In this document: positions 17,684 to 26,817 of the stretch, piece after piece
Numbering within the stretch: the first letter of the stretch is position 1
Layout of the letters: every line of letters starts with the position of its first letter
DNA from: Rhodospirillales bacterium
GTDB lineage: Bacteria > Pseudomonadota > Alphaproteobacteria > Micavibrionales > Micavibrionaceae
Reading direction: 5' to 3'
Assembly (NCBI GenBank): GCA_020638395.1
Contig: JACKIP010000006.1
Span: forward strand, 34,442 to 98,441
Length of the DNA stretch: 64,000 nucleotides
Notes under the pieces: generated by a model
Database searches by the model: none
The model's input: only the letters and a program-made list of their open reading frames with translations
What the model was told of the DNA's origin: nothing
Translations under genes and position numbers: made by a program

Positions 17684-18280
17684 CCAGGCGCGTTTGCGCT
17701 GATCGTCCGCTTCGAAGCTTGCGATTTTATCCGCTTTTTCCAGTGTTAATCCGATATCATCCAGTCCGTTCAGCAGGCAATGCTTGCGGAAGGGTTCCAG
17801 ATCAAAGGAGAAAACATGATTTCCGGCGGAAATGGTTTGATCCGGCAAATTGACGCTTATCGGCTCGTTGGGAAATTCTGTTGCCCGCGCCATTAAAAGG
17901 TCGACCTGATCCTGCGGTAATCTAACCGGTAGAATGCCGTTTTTAAAGCAGTTATTGTAAAAGATATCGGCAAAGCTTGCGGCGATCACGCAGCGCACTC
18001 CAAAATCCAGAAGAGCCCACGGCGCATGTTCCCGACTGGAGCCGCAGCCAAAATTTTCTCCAGAAATCAGGATTTGTGCCTGCCGGTAGGGGGCTTTGTT
18101 GAGGACGAAATCCTCTTTTTCCGCTCCGTTGGTTTCGTAGCGCAGCTCGTCAAACAGGTTCTTCCCCAGGCCTGAACGCTGAATGGTTTTCAGGAATTGT
18201 TTGGGGATAATCATGTCGGTATCGACATTCATCATCGGCAGGGGCGCGGCAATGGCGCTGAGCGTTGTAAATTTTTGCAT
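17675..18280 (-). CDS. leuD: 3-isopropylmalate dehydratase small subunit
   Basis: 201 residues, the normal size of the swivelling small subunit that pairs with LeuC. Together they isomerise 2- to 3-isopropylmalate in leucine synthesis. The motifs [30 protein letters not shown] and [17 protein letters not shown] are diagnostic. The usual partners leuC and leuB are not adjacent, so the leucine genes are scattered or lie elsewhere. The stop overlaps the end of the convergent phosphatase gene by 9 bases. Upstream of its start lies the 73-base palindromic repeat at 18329. Confidence 0.95.
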   Translation of the reverse strand: MQKFTTLSAIAAPLPMMNVDTDMIIPKQFLKTIQRSGLGKNLFDELRYETNGAEKEDFVLNKAPYRQAQILISGENFGCGSSREHAPWALLDFGVRCVIAASFADIFYNNCFKNGILPVRLPQDQVDLLMARATEFPNEPISVNLPDQTISAGNHVFSFDLEPFRKHCLLNGLDDIGLTLEKADKIASFEADDQRKRAWLY

Positions 18281-18328
18281 AGTTTATCCGTGTAAATTTA
18301 TAGTAACTCTGATTAAAATGGAGATGCC

Positions 18329-18401
18329 CGTCATTCTGAGCGGAGCGAAGAATCTTTCCTTTCAAAGGCCCAAGATCCTTCGGCGGTGCCTCAGGATGAC
18401 G
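18329..18401. repeat. 73-bp dispersed palindromic repeat (CGTCATT family), copy 1
   Basis: The ends are CGTCATTCTGAG and CTCAGGATGACG, inverted with one mismatch. An inner AGATCCTTCG / CGAAGAATCT pair forms a second arm. An almost identical 73-base copy lies at 50068-50140. The repeat sits between leuD and the ABC ATPase gene. It is non-coding and shaped like a REP/BIME-type element. Confidence 0.85.
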
Positions 18402-18473
18402 TTTTTTATGTGTCCTAATTCTTACCCGAAGTTACTGTAAAAACCATAGCGATTTCAAAAACGTGGTGCAAGG

Positions 18474-20090
18474 TTATTTCTCGTGCGCTTTGAGGTTGAG
18501 CGCGGCATCGATCAGGGCGCGGGTATAGTCTTCCTGTGGTGAGTTAAAAATGTTGGCGGCGCTGCCGTGCTCAACGATACAGCCATTTTTCATCACCAGA
18601 ATGTGATGCGCCATCGCCCGTACCACACGCAGGTCGTGAGAGATAAACAGGTATCCCAGATTTTTGCGGGCCTGCAATTCGCGCAGCAGGTCAACAATCT
18701 CGCATTGAATGGACACGTCCAGCGCTGAAGTTGGTTCGTCCAGTACAACAAAATCCGGCTCCAGAATCATCGCCCGTGCAATTGAAATCCGTTGCCGCTG
18801 CCCGCCGGAAAACTCATGCGGATAACGATGCCGGATCGCCGGGTCCATATGGACGTCGCTCAGAATGGCGGAAACCATATCATCCCGCTCCTGACGGCTG
18901 AGGGACGGGCGGTGGACTTTCAGGCCCTCCCCGATGATTTCGGCAACTGGCATGCGTGGGGAGAGAGACGCAAACGGATCCTGAAATACGATTTGCATGT
19001 TTTTCCGCAAAGGCCGCAGTTTTTTCTGCGGAAGAGCCGAAATGTCCGTATCTTGGTACAGGATTTTGCCCTGAGACCCTAGAAGGCGGAGCAGGGCCAG
19101 CCCCAGAGTGGTTTTGCCGGAGCCAGACTCCCCGACAATTCCTAATGTTTCTCCCTGTCGGATGGTCAGAGACACATCTTTTACGGCATGAACGAATGTC
19201 TTAGGTTTTCCCAGAAGCCCTTTTTTCACCGGGAACCGGACATTCAGGGTGCGTGCGCGGATTATGGTCGGCGCATCCGGCCGTATCGGTGCTGGATGAC
19301 CGGAGGGCTTTGAGCCAAGCAGGTGTTTGGTGTAGGATTCTTTGGGAGCTTGAAAAATCTGCGCCGTTTTGTTTTCTTCGACCAGTTTCCCGTTTTGCAT
19401 CACACAGACCCGGTCTGCCATTTTTTCGACAATTGTCAGATCGTGGGTAATCAGCAGCAGGGCCATGTTCAGCTCTTTTTTCAGACGGTCGAGCAACTCC
19501 AGAATCTGTGCCTGAATGGTGACGTCAAGGGCTGTGGTCGGTTCGTCGGCGATCAGCAGATCTGGATTATTGGCCAGCGCCATGGCAATCATGACCCGCT
19601 GCCTCTGTCCGCCGGAAAGTTCATGCGGATAGGCGTTCAGGCGGGATTTTAGTTGTGTTAATCCCACCAGATCGAGCAGCTCCAAAACGCGGCCCTTGGC
19701 TTTGGTCGCGGAAAGTCCCTGATGGACCAGCAACATCTCCGCAATTTGCCGTTCGATGGTGTGTAGCGGATTGAGGGCGCTTTGCGGCTCCTGAAAGATC
19801 ATGCCGATTTTCTGCCCGCGCAGGCGGCGCATTGCAGATTCCGGCATCGCGATGACGTTCTGGGCCTGAAAAAGAATTCTGGAGGCCGTACCGTGCGCGG
19901 CAACGGCATAGGGCAGCAGTTTCAGGACGGATAGGGCGGTCACTGATTTTCCGGAGCCTGATTCTCCCACCAGTGCCAGTGTCTCTCCCTGGTCAAGGCT
20001 GAAGTTGACATCATCTACGGCACGGAATACACCGCCCGGTGTTTTGAATTCAACAGAAAGATGCTGGACGTCTAAAAGATGATCGGTCAT
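18474..20090 (-). CDS. yejF: Double-ATPase ABC protein for peptide uptake (YejF-like)
   Basis: 538 residues with two complete ABC ATPase domains in tandem. The first has Walker A GESGSGKS, signature LSGGQRQRV and Walker [12 protein letters not shown]. The second, from about residue 285, has [18 protein letters not shown] and [11 protein letters not shown]. Both have the C-terminal extension found in oligopeptide importers (OppDF/YejF/GsiA). The fused form energises uptake of peptides, or microcin C in enterobacteria, together with YejA, YejB and YejE. None of these permease or binding-protein genes is adjacent. The fusion is certain; the YejF label is by architecture. Confidence 0.82.
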   Translation of the reverse strand: MTDHLLDVQHLSVEFKTPGGVFRAVDDVNFSLDQGETLALVGESGSGKSVTALSVLKLLPYAVAAHGTASRILFQAQNVIAMPESAMRRLRGQKIGMIFQEPQSALNPLHTIERQIAEMLLVHQGLSATKAKGRVLELLDLVGLTQLKSRLNAYPHELSGGQRQRVMIAMALANNPDLLIADEPTTALDVTIQAQILELLDRLKKELNMALLLITHDLTIVEKMADRVCVMQNGKLVEENKTAQIFQAPKESYTKHLLGSKPSGHPAPIRPDAPTIIRARTLNVRFPVKKGLLGKPKTFVHAVKDVSLTIRQGETLGIVGESGSGKTTLGLALLRLLGSQGKILYQDTDISALPQKKLRPLRKNMQIVFQDPFASLSPRMPVAEIIGEGLKVHRPSLSRQERDDMVSAILSDVHMDPAIRHRYPHEFSGGQRQRISIARAMILEPDFVVLDEPTSALDVSIQCEIVDLLRELQARKNLGYLFISHDLRVVRAMAHHILVMKNGCIVEHGSAANIFNSPQEDYTRALIDAALNLKAHEK

Positions 20091-20146
20091 AGAGCCTTTA
20101 TCTTAGGGGCTGGACGATTGGTAATCAATTCAAATATAAAGAAAGA

Positions 20147-20764
20147 ATGACCCAGCTTCTTATTGTGCGCCATGGTAACACGTTTTCACCCGGAGAGACC
20201 CTGACCCGTGTCGGGGCGCGCACGGATCTGCCCTTGGTTGAGAGTGGTTTGGCGCAGGCACGGGCGCTGGGGCGGCATTTCCGCGGCAAGGATATTATTC
20301 CTGATGAAGTTTATGTGTCCGAATTACAGCGCACGCGCCAGACCGCCGCAACAATTCTGGCTGAAATGAACCTTGATCTCCCTCTGCAAACTTCGGCTAT
20401 TTTTAACGAGATTGATTATGGTCCCGATGAGAATAAGCCAGAGGAAGAAGTCATTGCCCGTCTGGGGCATGAGGCCTTAAAAAAATGGGATGAAGAGGCG
20501 GTTGTTCCTTTGGGGTGGGATTTTAATCCTGAGCAAGCGATTGCGGACTGGCAGGGGTTTGCGGCCCGGATGGTGGAGATGGCACCCGGGCGCACGGTTA
20601 TGGTCGTCACCAGTAATGGGATGGCGCGATTTGCTCCGTACCTGACGGGGGATTTTAAAAGATTTTGTCACGATTTCAGGATAAAATTGGGAACAGGATC
20701 GTACGGATTATTGTCTTATCACGATGGTATATGGCGTCCCGTTTGTTGGGGAATGAAACCCTGA
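20147..20764 (+). CDS. Histidine phosphatase family protein
   Basis: 205 residues, starting MTQLLIVRHGNTF with the RHG catalytic motif at residues 8-10. A second arginine is in VSELQRTRQTA and an acidic residue in FNEIDYGPDENKPEE. The second histidine of the family is not obvious: VVTSNGMARF occupies the usual GHGGxxR place, so an asparagine replaces it and the acid-base step may be altered. This is a branch 1 histidine phosphatase of unknown substrate. It is divergent from the ABC gene, with 56 bases between starts, and is not closely similar to the phosphatase at 17042. Confidence 0.78.
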   Translation: MTQLLIVRHGNTFSPGETLTRVGARTDLPLVESGLAQARALGRHFRGKDIIPDEVYVSELQRTRQTAATILAEMNLDLPLQTSAIFNEIDYGPDENKPEEEVIARLGHEALKKWDEEAVVPLGWDFNPEQAIADWQGFAARMVEMAPGRTVMVVTSNGMARFAPYLTGDFKRFCHDFRIKLGTGSYGLLSYHDGIWRPVCWGMKP

Positions 20765-20802
20765 GTTTCATTTGGTTGTATGATGTTTTATTGTGTTATT
20801 TA

Positions 20803-20852
20803 TTAACAAAATACTGCAATTACATGATTTCTGTTAATAAAATACTGTCATT
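20803..20852. repeat. AT-rich direct repeat upstream of 20963
   Basis: Two 19-base units, TTAACAAAATACTGCAATT (20803-20821) and TTAATAAAATACTGTCATT (20834-20852), agree at 16 of 19 positions and are 31 bases apart, about three helical turns. They lie in the AT-rich gap before the gene at 20963. Two same-face binding sites for a regulator are one possibility. Confidence 0.45.
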
Positions 20853-20962
20853 AAGAATATTATCCTTGATTTTTTCTTAACCATATGTAAAGATATTCCT
20901 ATTCAAATAAAACAAAACAAATAACATAGATTGTATTTTTTCAATCTTGTGTGGGTAAGAAA

Positions 20963-21457
20963 ATGTTTGTGGAAGAAAAAACTGATATTCGGGGATGGTC
21001 TTTATTTTCCCATATTGAGCGCCCGCATGCCGCTATGGTGATGCGGGATCCTCTGGATCTTATTATCAGGGGGGTGCGTTACCAGATTGCGGATTCGTCT
21101 CTGCAGGACACATCCGGAAAAGGATATTGTTTTTCTTTCGAGAGCTGGTGCTACAAAGCCCGTGGGCCGATCAAGCACCAGAATGTGCTGTCCTTTACTC
21201 TGAAAGACCGGCTGGATCACGATCCGCGTGTTTCAAAATATCTTTCGAATTTGAGAGTTTTTAACCGCCCCGTGGAGATGCAGGAAGATCATGCCCTTTC
21301 TGCCTTAAAAGCCGCGGCGCGCATTATTGAACATATTCAACTCAATCAGAATTTTGATGTGTTCCAGATATTGCAAAAATATAATCTCGCGGACAATATT
21401 CCTTATCTTGATGATTGCCGTTGTCGAAACAATGAGTTAATGGCGTCTTCTTTCTAA
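20963..21457 (+). CDS. Protein of unknown function
   Basis: 164 residues without signal peptide or membrane segments. It contains a cysteine cluster at the C-terminus (DDCRCRNNE) and two tryptophans early on. No domain is recognised. ATG 20963 is preferred over GTG 20951; neither has a strong ribosome site. Upstream lies a 200-base AT-rich region with a spaced direct repeat that could hold its promoter and operator. It converges on prmA with a five-base gap. Function unknown. Confidence 0.6.
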   Translation: MFVEEKTDIRGWSLFSHIERPHAAMVMRDPLDLIIRGVRYQIADSSLQDTSGKGYCFSFESWCYKARGPIKHQNVLSFTLKDRLDHDPRVSKYLSNLRVFNRPVEMQEDHALSALKAAARIIEHIQLNQNFDVFQILQKYNLADNIPYLDDCRCRNNELMASSF

Positions 21458-21462
21458 GGAAA

Positions 21463-22371
21463 TTACTTTTTGCAAAGGCGCAGAGTTGACCACTCCGCAA
21501 TTTGCTTGTGGTCTGTTTTACTCACTCCGCACGTTTTGTAAGCAGAAAGCACGTCCTCGGCCTGCTCATTTAACAATCCGGACAGAACGACGCTTCCCTT
21601 TTCCGCCAGAGTCCGGGTCAAATCTTTGGCCATTTCCCGCAACGGGCCAGCCAGAATATTGGCAATAACGAGGTCGTAAGGCGCTTGCTCTGTCACCAGA
21701 GGCACGTGAAACCCATCTCCGGCAGCGCACAGAATTTGACCTTCCGGGATTTTATTCAGCTGCCCATGCCGTCGCGTGACCTCAATAGCTTCTTCTTCGA
21801 TATCGATTCCAACGATGGTGGCGTTCGGCCAGAGTCTCGCGGCAGCAATCGCCAGAATACCGGAGCCGCAGCCCATATCCAGAATGCGCGCCGGAGATAT
21901 TCCTTCGGCTTTCAGATCGCATAAAACCTGTAAACAACCCGCGGTTGTGGGGTGTTCTCCCGATCCGAACGCCGTTGCCGCATCAATCATCAGGGGCAGG
22001 GCACCTTCCGGAATCTCTCCGTCATAGTGGCTGCCGTAAATGAAAAAAGACGCAATTGTAAAGGGTTGGAAGCCTTTGTAACTTTCGGCCAGCCAGTCGG
22101 TGTCTTCCGGAATTTCGCGGACGCTCCAGAGATCCTGAGAGATCTCAAGAGGCATGTCCTGTGTCGCCGTCCAGATGTTCAGGCGCAGGGTGAAATCAAG
22201 CAGGTCCGGCGTTGTTTCGACAATCCAGCGCATCAGCCAGGGTGAGGCGTCATCATCTTCGACCGTGCGGGAGACGTAATATCCCACATGGTGGCCGTCC
22301 AGCGCTGTCCCCAGACGTTCCAGAGTATCCTCATCCAAAGTGGCGGGTAGTGTCAGACAGGCAAGAAACAA
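21463..22371 (-). CDS. prmA: Ribosomal protein L11 methyltransferase
   Basis: 302 residues. The SAM-binding motif I is ILDMGCGSGILAIAA (about residue 165), preceded by MIDAATAFGSGEHPTT, the PrmA-specific substrate segment, and followed by VIANILAGPL, equivalent to motif IV NPPY. PrmA trimethylates several amino groups of L11. The start appears to be TTG 22371, which has AGGA about seven bases upstream overlapping the stop of the preceding FYDLN gene. This implies coupled translation. The N-terminal substrate-recognition domain is of usual length with this start. Confidence 0.9.
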   Translation of the reverse strand: MFLACLTLPATLDEDTLERLGTALDGHHVGYYVSRTVEDDDASPWLMRWIVETTPDLLDFTLRLNIWTATQDMPLEISQDLWSVREIPEDTDWLAESYKGFQPFTIASFFIYGSHYDGEIPEGALPLMIDAATAFGSGEHPTTAGCLQVLCDLKAEGISPARILDMGCGSGILAIAAARLWPNATIVGIDIEEEAIEVTRRHGQLNKIPEGQILCAAGDGFHVPLVTEQAPYDLVIANILAGPLREMAKDLTRTLAEKGSVVLSGLLNEQAEDVLSAYKTCGVSKTDHKQIAEWSTLRLCKK

Positions 22372-22380
22372 AGCGCAATC

Positions 22381-22806
22381 CTAACGGTCGGTTTCGTCAT
22401 CTACGGAAACGTCCAGATCATCGTCTTCGTCGTCGAGATCTTCCAGATCATCATCAAGATCCAGATCATCATCTTCATCGTCCAGATCCAGATCGTCGCT
22501 GTCATCTTCGACGTCAGAGTCGTTGCCCTCATCATCCAGATCATCAAGGCTTACAACATCTTCTTCGGACTCGTCCTCTTCCAGCAGATCATCTCCCTCC
22601 AGCAGGTCCTCGTGATCGGCTTTATTGCCAGCCTGCGGATCAATCGAGCTGCGGCTGCGGCGTGTTTTAATTTTGATTTCAGTCGAAAATTCATTGCTGC
22701 AAGACGGGCAGATAATGGGCCGCTTATTCAGATCGTAGTAATGTGTTCCACAATTCGGACAAATCCGTTTCATTCCGCGCGGATCTTCGGCCAAAGCTGC
22801 TGTCAT
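22381..22806 (-). CDS. FYDLN-acid (TIGR02300) family protein
   Basis: 141 residues. The N-terminal third holds KRICPNCGTHYYDLNKRPIICPSC in two pieces, a zinc ribbon with two CxxC pairs and the YYDLN motif that names the family. The rest is a highly acidic run of Asp, Glu, Leu and Ser, low in complexity, with no fold expected. The family is nearly restricted to alphaproteobacteria and its function is unknown. The gene is immediately upstream of prmA, ten bases apart, and probably co-transcribed. AAGGA lies eight bases before the ATG. Confidence 0.85.
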   Translation of the reverse strand: MTAALAEDPRGMKRICPNCGTHYYDLNKRPIICPSCSNEFSTEIKIKTRRSRSSIDPQAGNKADHEDLLEGDDLLEEDESEEDVVSLDDLDDEGNDSDVEDDSDDLDLDDEDDDLDLDDDLEDLDDEDDDLDVSVDDETDR

Positions 22807-22888
22807 TGCTGTTATTCCTTACTTATTAAGATAAGATTGTGTGATGCCCGAATTTTTTTGGACTGTCAATATTAAAAACGCCGGCGGG

Positions 22889-23407
22889 TCAGGATGGGAA
22901 AAGAGTTGGTTGATCCTTTTCTTCTTCTTCCCTGCGTCGCGTGGCAAGAGCTCCGCCGAGGCCATATCCTCCGATACCCAAAGACGCCAGAAGTGCAAGT
23001 CCGTTCAGAACGGGCATTTTGTTGCCTTCAATTTCGTGAGCATTATAGGCTGCAACTCGTGCTTCTACACAGACGCCAACCTGTTGATAAAGTGCGGCGT
23101 TATTGAAATCTGTGCCAGCGTTGCGCGGAGCAGAAATCTGCAAAACAGCCGGGGACTTAAGGTCTTGTACCATCATTCCGTTTCCGGTCTGGGCTGCATT
23201 GATGACGACGATCTGACATCCGGTTGAAATGTTTTGCAGCCGGGGATCGCCGCTTGCCTCCAGATGAATGAGATCGGAATCCTTTGGAGCGTTATTCTGG
23301 TTAAATGTCACGATGGCGGCTGCTGCGAAAAGAATGCCTCCCCATGCGGCTCTGGCGGATATCCGATCTTTTCGGGTCAAAATTTCTTTGTGATGTATGG
23401 TGGTCAT
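22889..23407 (-). CDS. Membrane-associated protein of unknown function
   Basis: 172 residues. A hydrophobic segment near residues 18-38 (AWGGILFAAAAIVTF) and another near 147-165 (LNGLALLASLGIGGYGLGGAL) frame a soluble middle of ~100 residues with two cysteines. The likely arrangement is two membrane anchors with the middle exposed outside. ATG 23407 has an AGAGGG ribosome site; the longer open frame upstream of it runs antisense to leuS and is not used. It is divergent from leuS, and a 22-base perfect palindrome lies between the two starts. No family recognised. Confidence 0.6.
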   Translation of the reverse strand: MTTIHHKEILTRKDRISARAAWGGILFAAAAIVTFNQNNAPKDSDLIHLEASGDPRLQNISTGCQIVVINAAQTGNGMMVQDLKSPAVLQISAPRNAGTDFNNAALYQQVGVCVEARVAAYNAHEIEGNKMPVLNGLALLASLGIGGYGLGGALATRRREEEEKDQPTLFPS

Positions 23408-23442
23408 GGTGCGGCCCTCTTGGAGTATTCTGTAAGTGCGAT

Positions 23443-23464
23443 ATAATAAAGAATTCTTTATTAT
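23443..23464. promoter_or_regulatory. 22-bp perfect palindrome, possible operator
   Basis: Half-site ATAATAAAGAA is followed directly by its reverse complement, centred on GAATTC at 23451-23456. It sits 36 bases before the start of the minus-strand gene at 23407 and 76 bases before leuS. That position fits an operator overlapping the promoter of the former. The regulator is unknown. Confidence 0.4.
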
Positions 23465-23539
23465 GTCAAGATAAAATTCGCGCCTCTCTGCGCTATATTT
23501 TCTAGTGATTTTTGAAAGGACTCCCGCTATAACGGTTCT

Positions 23540-26113
23540 ATGAGTACAGTTGAGCGTTATAATATCAAAGAAACCGAACAAAAATGGCAGAAGGTGTGGG
23601 CGGACCGCGGCACCTTTGAGGTAAAAGAGGATTCTTCCAAAGAACCTTATTACGTGCTGGAGATGTTTCCCTATCCCTCCGGGCGTGTGCATATCGGCCA
23701 TGCCCGTAACTATGTGATGGGGGATATCGTCGCCCGTTACCGTAAGGCGCAGGGCTATAATGTCATCCATCCGATGGGCTGGGATGCCTTTGGTTTGCCC
23801 GCTGAAAACGCGGCAATTGAGCGTAAGAGCCATCCTGCCGACTGGACCTATGCGAATATCAAGGATATGCGCGCTCAACTGCAATCTCTGGGACTGTCTT
23901 TTGACTGGAGCCGGGAAATCGCAACCTGCCATCCGGAATATTACCGCCATGAACAGAAAATGTTTCTGGACTTCCTGAAGAAAGGCATCGCCTATCGCAA
24001 AGAATCCGTTGTGAACTGGGACCCGGTGGAAAATACGGTTCTGGCCAATGAGCAGGTGGTGGATGGCAAGGGCTGGCGCTCCGGAGTGCCGGTCGAGCGC
24101 CGGAAGTTAAACCAGTGGTTCCTGAAAATTACCGATTACGCCGAAGAGTTGCTCTCGGATCTCTCCAAGCTGGATAAATGGCCGGAAAAAGTCCGGGTCA
24201 TGCAGGAAAACTGGATTGGGAAATCACAGGGTGTGGAGTTTTTCTTCAAGATCGAAGGCGATGGACTCCCGGCGGATGAGCGGTTGTATGTCTTTACAAC
24301 CCGTGCTGATACCATTATGGGGACTAGTTTTGCAGTTCTTGCGCCGGAGCATCCGTTGTCTCTGAAGCTGGCGGAGACTGACCCCGCCGCCAAAGCCTTT
24401 ATAGAAAAATGTCAGACACTGGGAACATCGGAAGAAGCCATTGAAAAGGCAGAAAAAGAAGGCTTCAAAACGCCCTGGCAGGTTATTCATCCTCTGACCG
24501 GAGAGCGCTTGCCCGTTTATATCGGAAATTTTGTAATTTATTCCTATGGAACCGGAGCAATCAAATCGGCACCTGCTCATGATGAGCGTGACTTTGCGTT
24601 TGCGACGAAATATGGCCTGCCTATTCGTCCGGTTATTACAGGCCCGGATTTTGAAGAGGGACAGCCTTATCCCAAAAAAGGGACATTGGTTAATTCCGGT
24701 TCAGATCTGGATGGATTATCTTCTGATAATGCGATCGACAAAATTATTTCCATGTTGGAAAAGAAGGGTGTTGGAAAACGAATCACAAATTTCCGTCTGC
24801 GTGACTGGGGCGTCTCCCGGCAGCGTTATTGGGGCGCTCCGATTCCGGTTGTATATTGTGACGATTGCGGATGCGTTCCGGTGCCGGAAGAGCAGCTGCC
24901 TGTTGAGCTGCCTTATGACATTAATTTCGATGCGCCGCAGAACCCGCTGGCACGTCATCCGAGCTGGAAAAATACGTCCTGCCCAACGTGCGATAAAGAC
25001 GCGACGCGTGAAACCGATACCTTCGACACCTTCTTTGAAAGCAGCTGGTATTTTGCCCGTTATTGCGATCCGCGCAATACAGCAACCGGCTTTGACAAGG
25101 ACAAGGCCGAATACTGGTGCCCGGTCGATCAGTATATCGGCGGGGTAGAACATGCGGTTCTGCACCTGCTTTACGCCCGGTTCTTTACCAAAGCGCTGCG
25201 TGATTGCGGGTACTGGAATATTGATGAACCATTTAAAGGACTGTTCACACAGGGCATGGTCGTGCATGCCACTTATAAAGATGAAGATGGAAAGTGGTTG
25301 TTTCCATCCGAAATCATCCGTCAGGAAGACGGGTCCTATAAGGATGAAAAAGGACGGCTCGTTAAAGTCGGTTCTCCTATTAAAATGTCAAAATCCAAGA
25401 AAAACGTGATCCCACCGGAAGAGGTTTCCGAGACCTATGGAATTGATGCGGCGCGCTTGTTTGTCGTGTCCGACTCTCCGCCGGAACGGGATGTGGAATG
25501 GACGGAATCGGGAATCGACGGCTCCTGGCGGTTTATCAATAAGCTGCACCGCGTGGTGAGCGAGTTGATCGACACGGGGATGGCCGGGCGGAAAGGCGAT
25601 AAACCGCAACATTTTTCAAAGGAGGCTGCGGATTTGCGGCGGATTACCCACGCCACAATCAAGGGCGTGGCCTCTGATATTGAAAACTTCCACATGAACA
25701 AGGCGGTGGCCCGCATCCGCGAACTGTCCAATGCGGTTTTTGCCTTTAAGGCAGAGGACGACCCATCCGCATGGGCGTTGCGAGAAGCGATTGAAACACT
25801 TATTCTGCTGATTAACCCGATGACCCCACATCTGGCAGAAGAGTTGTGGCAACTTCTTGGCCACACAACCTTGCTGGCAGAAGAATCCTGGCCCATCTGT
25901 GACGACTCCCTGCTGGTGCAGGATACAATCACGCTGGCGGTTCAGGTCAATGGCAAAGTTCGGGCAACCATCACCCTCCCTAAAAATGCGGATGAGGCAA
26001 CGGCCAAGGAAATTGCCCTCTCTGAACCGAATGTGCAAAAAAGCCTTGATGGAAAACAGGTGCGGAAATTCATCTATGTTCCCGGACGCATTGTCAATGT
26101 GGTGGGGGGGTAA
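23540..26113 (+). CDS. leuS: Leucyl-tRNA synthetase
   Basis: 857 residues, normal for bacterial LeuRS. The HIGH motif is in MFPYPSGRVHIGHARNY (about residue 50). The editing domain includes VFTTRADTIMGTSF and SAPAHDERDF. KMSKS is in PIKMSKSKKNVIPP, followed by the anticodon domain. It charges tRNA-Leu in the cytosol and hydrolyses mischarged products. The stop is one base before the lptE ATG, the conserved alphaproteobacterial order leuS-lptE. No T-box or attenuator is seen upstream. Confidence 0.96.
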   Translation: MSTVERYNIKETEQKWQKVWADRGTFEVKEDSSKEPYYVLEMFPYPSGRVHIGHARNYVMGDIVARYRKAQGYNVIHPMGWDAFGLPAENAAIERKSHPADWTYANIKDMRAQLQSLGLSFDWSREIATCHPEYYRHEQKMFLDFLKKGIAYRKESVVNWDPVENTVLANEQVVDGKGWRSGVPVERRKLNQWFLKITDYAEELLSDLSKLDKWPEKVRVMQENWIGKSQGVEFFFKIEGDGLPADERLYVFTTRADTIMGTSFAVLAPEHPLSLKLAETDPAAKAFIEKCQTLGTSEEAIEKAEKEGFKTPWQVIHPLTGERLPVYIGNFVIYSYGTGAIKSAPAHDERDFAFATKYGLPIRPVITGPDFEEGQPYPKKGTLVNSGSDLDGLSSDNAIDKIISMLEKKGVGKRITNFRLRDWGVSRQRYWGAPIPVVYCDDCGCVPVPEEQLPVELPYDINFDAPQNPLARHPSWKNTSCPTCDKDATRETDTFDTFFESSWYFARYCDPRNTATGFDKDKAEYWCPVDQYIGGVEHAVLHLLYARFFTKALRDCGYWNIDEPFKGLFTQGMVVHATYKDEDGKWLFPSEIIRQEDGSYKDEKGRLVKVGSPIKMSKSKKNVIPPEEVSETYGIDAARLFVVSDSPPERDVEWTESGIDGSWRFINKLHRVVSELIDTGMAGRKGDKPQHFSKEAADLRRITHATIKGVASDIENFHMNKAVARIRELSNAVFAFKAEDDPSAWALREAIETLILLINPMTPHLAEELWQLLGHTTLLAEESWPICDDSLLVQDTITLAVQVNGKVRATITLPKNADEATAKEIALSEPNVQKSLDGKQVRKFIYVPGRIVNVVGG

Positions 26114-26114
26114 G

Positions 26115-26633
26115 ATGAGAATCTATAGCGGCCTGTTGTTCGTGGTGCTGATGGCCTCTTTTTTTCTGTCTGCCTGTGGATTTACGCCGATTTATGCGAC
26201 GTCTTCTTCTGCCACCGCTCCGCAGGGGGCTCTGTCTTCCGTGATGCAGCAGATCGAGATTGCCAATATTCCTGATCGCAGCGGGCAAATTTTACGGAAT
26301 GCGCTGGTGGATCGTCTTAATGCGCAAGGAACGCCGTCTGCTCCGGGATATCGTCTGGAAATTTCAAACCTGTCGGAAACTGTGCGGGATATGGATGTAA
26401 CGATCCGTTCCGATGCAACGCGGGAACAAATGAAACTGACTGCTGCGCTGGCCCTGCGCGATCTGGAGACCCAACAGATTGTGATGACAAAAAAGCTGAG
26501 CGCGACGGGAAGCTATAATATTTTGGAGGGGGAATATACCACACGGGTATCTCGTCAGAATTTGCGGGAGTCTCTCCTGACGAGACTATCGGAACAGGCG
26601 GAACGTTCAGTCATTTTATTTCTGGGTCGGTAA
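26115..26633 (+). CDS. lptE: LPS-assembly lipoprotein LptE
   Basis: 172 residues. A lipoprotein signal ends in FFLSAC, with the lipidated cysteine at 21, followed by GFTPIYA, typical of alphaproteobacterial LptE (GFxPLY). The rest is a small alpha-beta fold with a YNILEGEYTTRVSRQNLRE segment. LptE plugs the LptD barrel in the outer membrane and assists lipopolysaccharide insertion. It begins one base after the leuS stop and is surely co-transcribed. In related genomes holA often follows; here the plus-strand run ends and an SRP RNA gene lies on the other strand. Confidence 0.88.
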   Translation: MRIYSGLLFVVLMASFFLSACGFTPIYATSSSATAPQGALSSVMQQIEIANIPDRSGQILRNALVDRLNAQGTPSAPGYRLEISNLSETVRDMDVTIRSDATREQMKLTAALALRDLETQQIVMTKKLSATGSYNILEGEYTTRVSRQNLRESLLTRLSEQAERSVILFLGR

Positions 26634-26691
26634 CATAGTACGTCCGTTTAATTTTGGAACATCTTTTCAGGCAATAGAAATGTGTTTGTGG

Positions 26692-26726
26692 ATTCCCCTA
26701 GGATTTTCTGCAAAAATCCGGGGAAT
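26692..26726. repeat. Palindrome of the CGTCATT-type downstream of lptE
   Basis: ATTCCCC-TA-GGATTTT pairs with AAAATCC-GGGGAAT, and the flank GAATGACGG continues the CCGTCATT-like end seen in other palindromes of this window (39632, 18329, 50068). Without a T-tract directly after the stem it is not a convincing intrinsic terminator. It may be a diverged REP-like element. Confidence 0.5.
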
Positions 26727-26817
26727 GACGGACGTCCTATTTTTAATTGAAACTACTCTAAAGGCCGGACAATCAATATAGAGATCAGGGAAAATACAAA
26801 GGAGCCGGGAGGGAAGT

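Noticed and set aside
22889..23950. 353-residue ORF on the minus strand
   Set aside because: Only the part from ATG 23407 is plausible; the rest is antisense to leuS and crosses the palindromic operator region.
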